A stretch of 64,000 bases of DNA from DATBGO01 sp963840095 (GTDB taxonomy: Bacteria > Actinomycetota > Actinomycetes > Streptosporangiales > Streptosporangiaceae): contig CAWIXN010000005.1 in NCBI GenBank assembly GCA_963840095.1, forward strand, positions 558,001 through 622,000. The letters are read 5' to 3'. Below the pieces are notes generated by a model, which saw nothing but the letters and a program-made list of their open reading frames with translations, made no database searches and had not been told where the DNA came from. A program made the position numbers and the translations under genes. This document shows, piece by piece, positions 62,265 through 64,000 of this stretch; the first letter of the stretch is position 1, and each line of letters opens with the position of its first letter.

Positions 62265-62315
62265 CCAACGGTGCAAAGCTCGCTCAAGTCGAGCTCCATC
62301 GACTCAGGGAGCGTC

Positions 62316-63545
62316 ATGCAACCAGTCCTGTTCGCCGATGATCCGCAATTCTGGTTCGAGACCCTGCGCACCATGGGCCACGCCGCCTATGGCGGGGCCG
62401 ACATCGGCGAAGTCCTCACGACGGCACAGAACATCGTCGCGGGGGACTATGACAGCTGGCACGACCAGTGGCTGGCCATCGCCGGCAAGATCGCCGCCGA
62501 GGCGGAGACCCAGCTGGCTGCCGGTCACCGCACCAGTGCCCGGGACGGGCTGATGCGAGCCAGCATCTACTACCACAATGCCGAGTTCTTCCTGCATGGC
62601 GACCCGGCCGACCCACGCATCAACCACGCCTATCGCCGTGCCACGCAGTGCTTCCACACCGCCGCGGCATTGTTCACTCCCGCGATCGAGGTGGTGGAGA
62701 TCCCCTACGAGGACACCGTGCTGCACGGCTACTTCTATCGTGCCGCTGGCAGCGAGGGCGACGATACGCCGCGCCCGACCATGGTCCTGCATAACGGGTT
62801 CGACGGCAGCGCCGAGGAGATGCACTCCAACGGCGCCGCAGCAGGAGCCGAGCGCGGCTACCACGTTCTCACCTTCGACGGGCCCGGCCATCCCGCCGCT
62901 CGCCACCTCGACGGCCTCGTCTTCCGGCCTGATTGGGAAAACGTCGTAACCCCCGTGCTGGACTGGGTCATGGCCCGCCCCGAGGTCGACGAGTCTCGCG
63001 TCGGACTGCTTGGCTTGAGCATGGGGGGCCTGCTTGCCCCTCGCGCTGCCGCCTTCGAGCACCGCCTCGCCGCCTGCGTCGCCGTCGATGGTATCTACGA
63101 GCTCGGAGCCACCGTCCTCAGTCACTTTCCGGGCAGCCGGGCCGAAGTCGAGGCCGCTTTGCGGGCCGAACGCGCCCCCGAAGTCGACGCCGCGATGAAG
63201 AACCTCATGGCGAATGACCCGACGGTGCGTTGGGCTATCACCAACGGTATGTACGTCATGGGCGCGGACTCACCGCGCGCCTTTGCCGCCTGCTATCTCG
63301 ACTACACCCTCGCCGGCGGCATTGCCCAACAGATCACCTGTCCGACCCTGGTGTGCGAAGGCGAGTCGGATATGTTCTGGCCGGGCCAGCCCCAGGAACT
63401 GTTCGACCACCTGACCTGCCCGAAGACCCTGCTGCGGTTCACCAACGCCGAGGGCGCAGGCGCCCACTGCCAATTCGGGGCTCAGCGCCTGGCCTACGCC
63501 CGGATCTACGACTGGCTCGACGACACAATGCCGATCAGGGACTGA
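62316..63545 (+). CDS. Alpha/beta hydrolase 3, DHPON-hydrolase/FrsA-like
   Basis: A 409-residue paralogue, closer to hydrolase 2 than to 1. The cap contains FWFETLRTMGHAAYGGADIG and YDSWHDQWLAIAGKI. The core has LHNGFDGSAEEMHSNGAAAG, the nucleophile elbow GLSMGG and the base His in EGAGAHCQFG. The ATG at 62316 is preferred because AGGGAG lies just upstream. A GTG at 62271, seven bases after the previous stop, would add 15 residues but has no ribosome site. It is probably co-transcribed with hydrolase 2 and lacks its own leader copy. Confidence 0.83.
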   Translation: MQPVLFADDPQFWFETLRTMGHAAYGGADIGEVLTTAQNIVAGDYDSWHDQWLAIAGKIAAEAETQLAAGHRTSARDGLMRASIYYHNAEFFLHGDPADPRINHAYRRATQCFHTAAALFTPAIEVVEIPYEDTVLHGYFYRAAGSEGDDTPRPTMVLHNGFDGSAEEMHSNGAAAGAERGYHVLTFDGPGHPAARHLDGLVFRPDWENVVTPVLDWVMARPEVDESRVGLLGLSMGGLLAPRAAAFEHRLAACVAVDGIYELGATVLSHFPGSRAEVEAALRAERAPEVDAAMKNLMANDPTVRWAITNGMYVMGADSPRAFAACYLDYTLAGGIAQQITCPTLVCEGESDMFWPGQPQELFDHLTCPKTLLRFTNAEGAGAHCQFGAQRLAYARIYDWLDDTMPIRD

Positions 63546-63669
63546 CCGGACAGGGGTCCCACGTGGCGGTGAAGCCGATGCCATGCCGGCCGGAGGGCGA
63601 CCACATATCGCAGCGCAGGGCATGTCTATCCAGTAGCCCTAGTTCATGGCGGCGCCTACGGCATCGACA

Positions 63670-63696
63670 ACCCCCGGGGGCCCGATCCCCGGGGGT
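63670..63696 (+). terminator. Strong terminator-like hairpin after hydrolase 3
   Basis: Arms ACCCCCGGGG and CCCCGGGGGT around a seven-base loop, followed by CTTCG, lie 125 bp after the hydrolase 3 stop. The very stable stem probably ends the hydrolase transcript, although the T-tract is weak. Confidence 0.6.
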
Positions 63697-63769
63697 CTTC
63701 GTCCGTCTCGGCACCGTCAAGCGGCTTCGTCCTCTGCAGTGTCTTCCTGGACATAGAGACGGACCCGCC

Positions 63770-64000
63770 GTAACTGCCACGGGTACCAATGGCGCATACG
63801 GGATCAACGCCACGAGCGACACCGGGACCGGCGTCTCCGGTATCGCTACCAGCGCGACCGGCGTCTTCGGCGGCAGCACCAGGGGGACCGGCGTTAACGC
63901 TACCAGCGACACCGGCACCGGCCTCTTTGCCTCGAGCGGGAGCGGATTCGCTGTGCAGGCGTTTGGCCCAGGATCCAGTTTCGAAGAAGTTCCCGACTCA
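63770..64000 (+). pseudogene. Fragment of a Gly/Thr/Val-repeat (beta-helix-like) protein, cut by window end
   Basis: This frame encodes repeats of the GTGV type (SDTGTGVSGIATSATGVFGG, then STRGTGVNATSDTGTGLFAS) and continues open to the last base. Such short GVxG repeats occur in surface or tail-fibre-like beta-helix proteins. No ATG, GTG or TTG is available in this frame upstream. A related GGAYGID piece near 63650 lies in another frame across the terminator hairpin, so the 5' part looks degenerate. It could instead be an intact gene whose start I cannot see. Confidence 0.4.

Noticed and set aside
60885..62276. Minus-strand open frame opposite hydrolase 2
   Set aside because: Antisense shadow, with His/Gly/Val-rich composition and no recognised motif. 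The plus strand carries the catalytic elbow and family cap domain.
53000..64000. Cluster carried by an insertion sequence or transposon
   Set aside because: No transposase, terminal inverted repeats or target duplications were found. The duplicated leader alone does not show mobility.

Overview
The window is very GC-rich bacterial chromosome from a sporulating actinobacterium. I would place it near the Streptosporangiales/Streptomycetales. The reasons are the gene orders secD-secF-yajC-ruvCAB-yebC-pdxTS and pgsA-PIM acyltransferase-pimA, an SsgA/SsgB-type cell-division protein, a RelA/SpoT bifunctional enzyme, EF-G2, frequent GTG starts and one tRNA-Gly/Cys/Val cluster. Genus cannot be decided from the sequence.

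Region 1 (1-44.05 kb) is core genome, almost entirely on the minus strand. It carries translation genes (pheS partial, rplT, rpmI, infC, alaS, aspS, thrS), DNA repair (ruvX, rarA, ruvCAB), secretion (secD, secF, yajC), stringent response (relA), nucleotide salvage (apt), vitamin B6 synthesis (pdxS, pdxT), PI-mannoside lipid synthesis (pgsA, acyltransferase, pimA) and peptidoglycan enzymes (mltG, two adjacent L,D-transpeptidases). Only a cyclophilin, a DUF349 protein and an EF-G-like factor run on the plus strand. The infC leader is highly structured and the gene appears to start at ATC. Several housekeeping genes carry in-frame tandem repeats at an end, and short minisatellites fill some gaps.

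Region 2 (44.05-53 kb) is mixed: tRNA-Val(CAC), a 13-bp minisatellite, an SsgA-like gene, a class IV aminotransferase, hutH, an ArsR-type regulator, a tRNA cluster (Gly GCC, Cys GCA, Val GAC) and a large LuxR/ATPase regulator.

Region 3 (53-63.6 kb) is the accessory part and the most interesting. It holds a decayed membrane-protein gene, an HxlR regulator, three paralogous serine alpha/beta hydrolases of the 2,6-dihydroxypseudooxynicotine-hydrolase/FrsA type, one aspartate-nucleophile alpha/beta hydrolase, a TetR regulator, a UbiX/UbiD pair and a protein resembling 2,4-diacetylphloroglucinol (PhlG) hydrolase. A shared leader of up to about 330 bp precedes hydrolase 1, UbiX and hydrolase 2, and a 27-codon remnant of a second PhlG-like gene sits before the aspartate hydrolase. 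I infer a duplicated and rearranged cluster that deacylates and decarboxylates polyhydroxylated aromatic compounds. Substrate and pathway are not proven. The last 250 bp encode part of a GTGV-type repeat protein cut by the window end.
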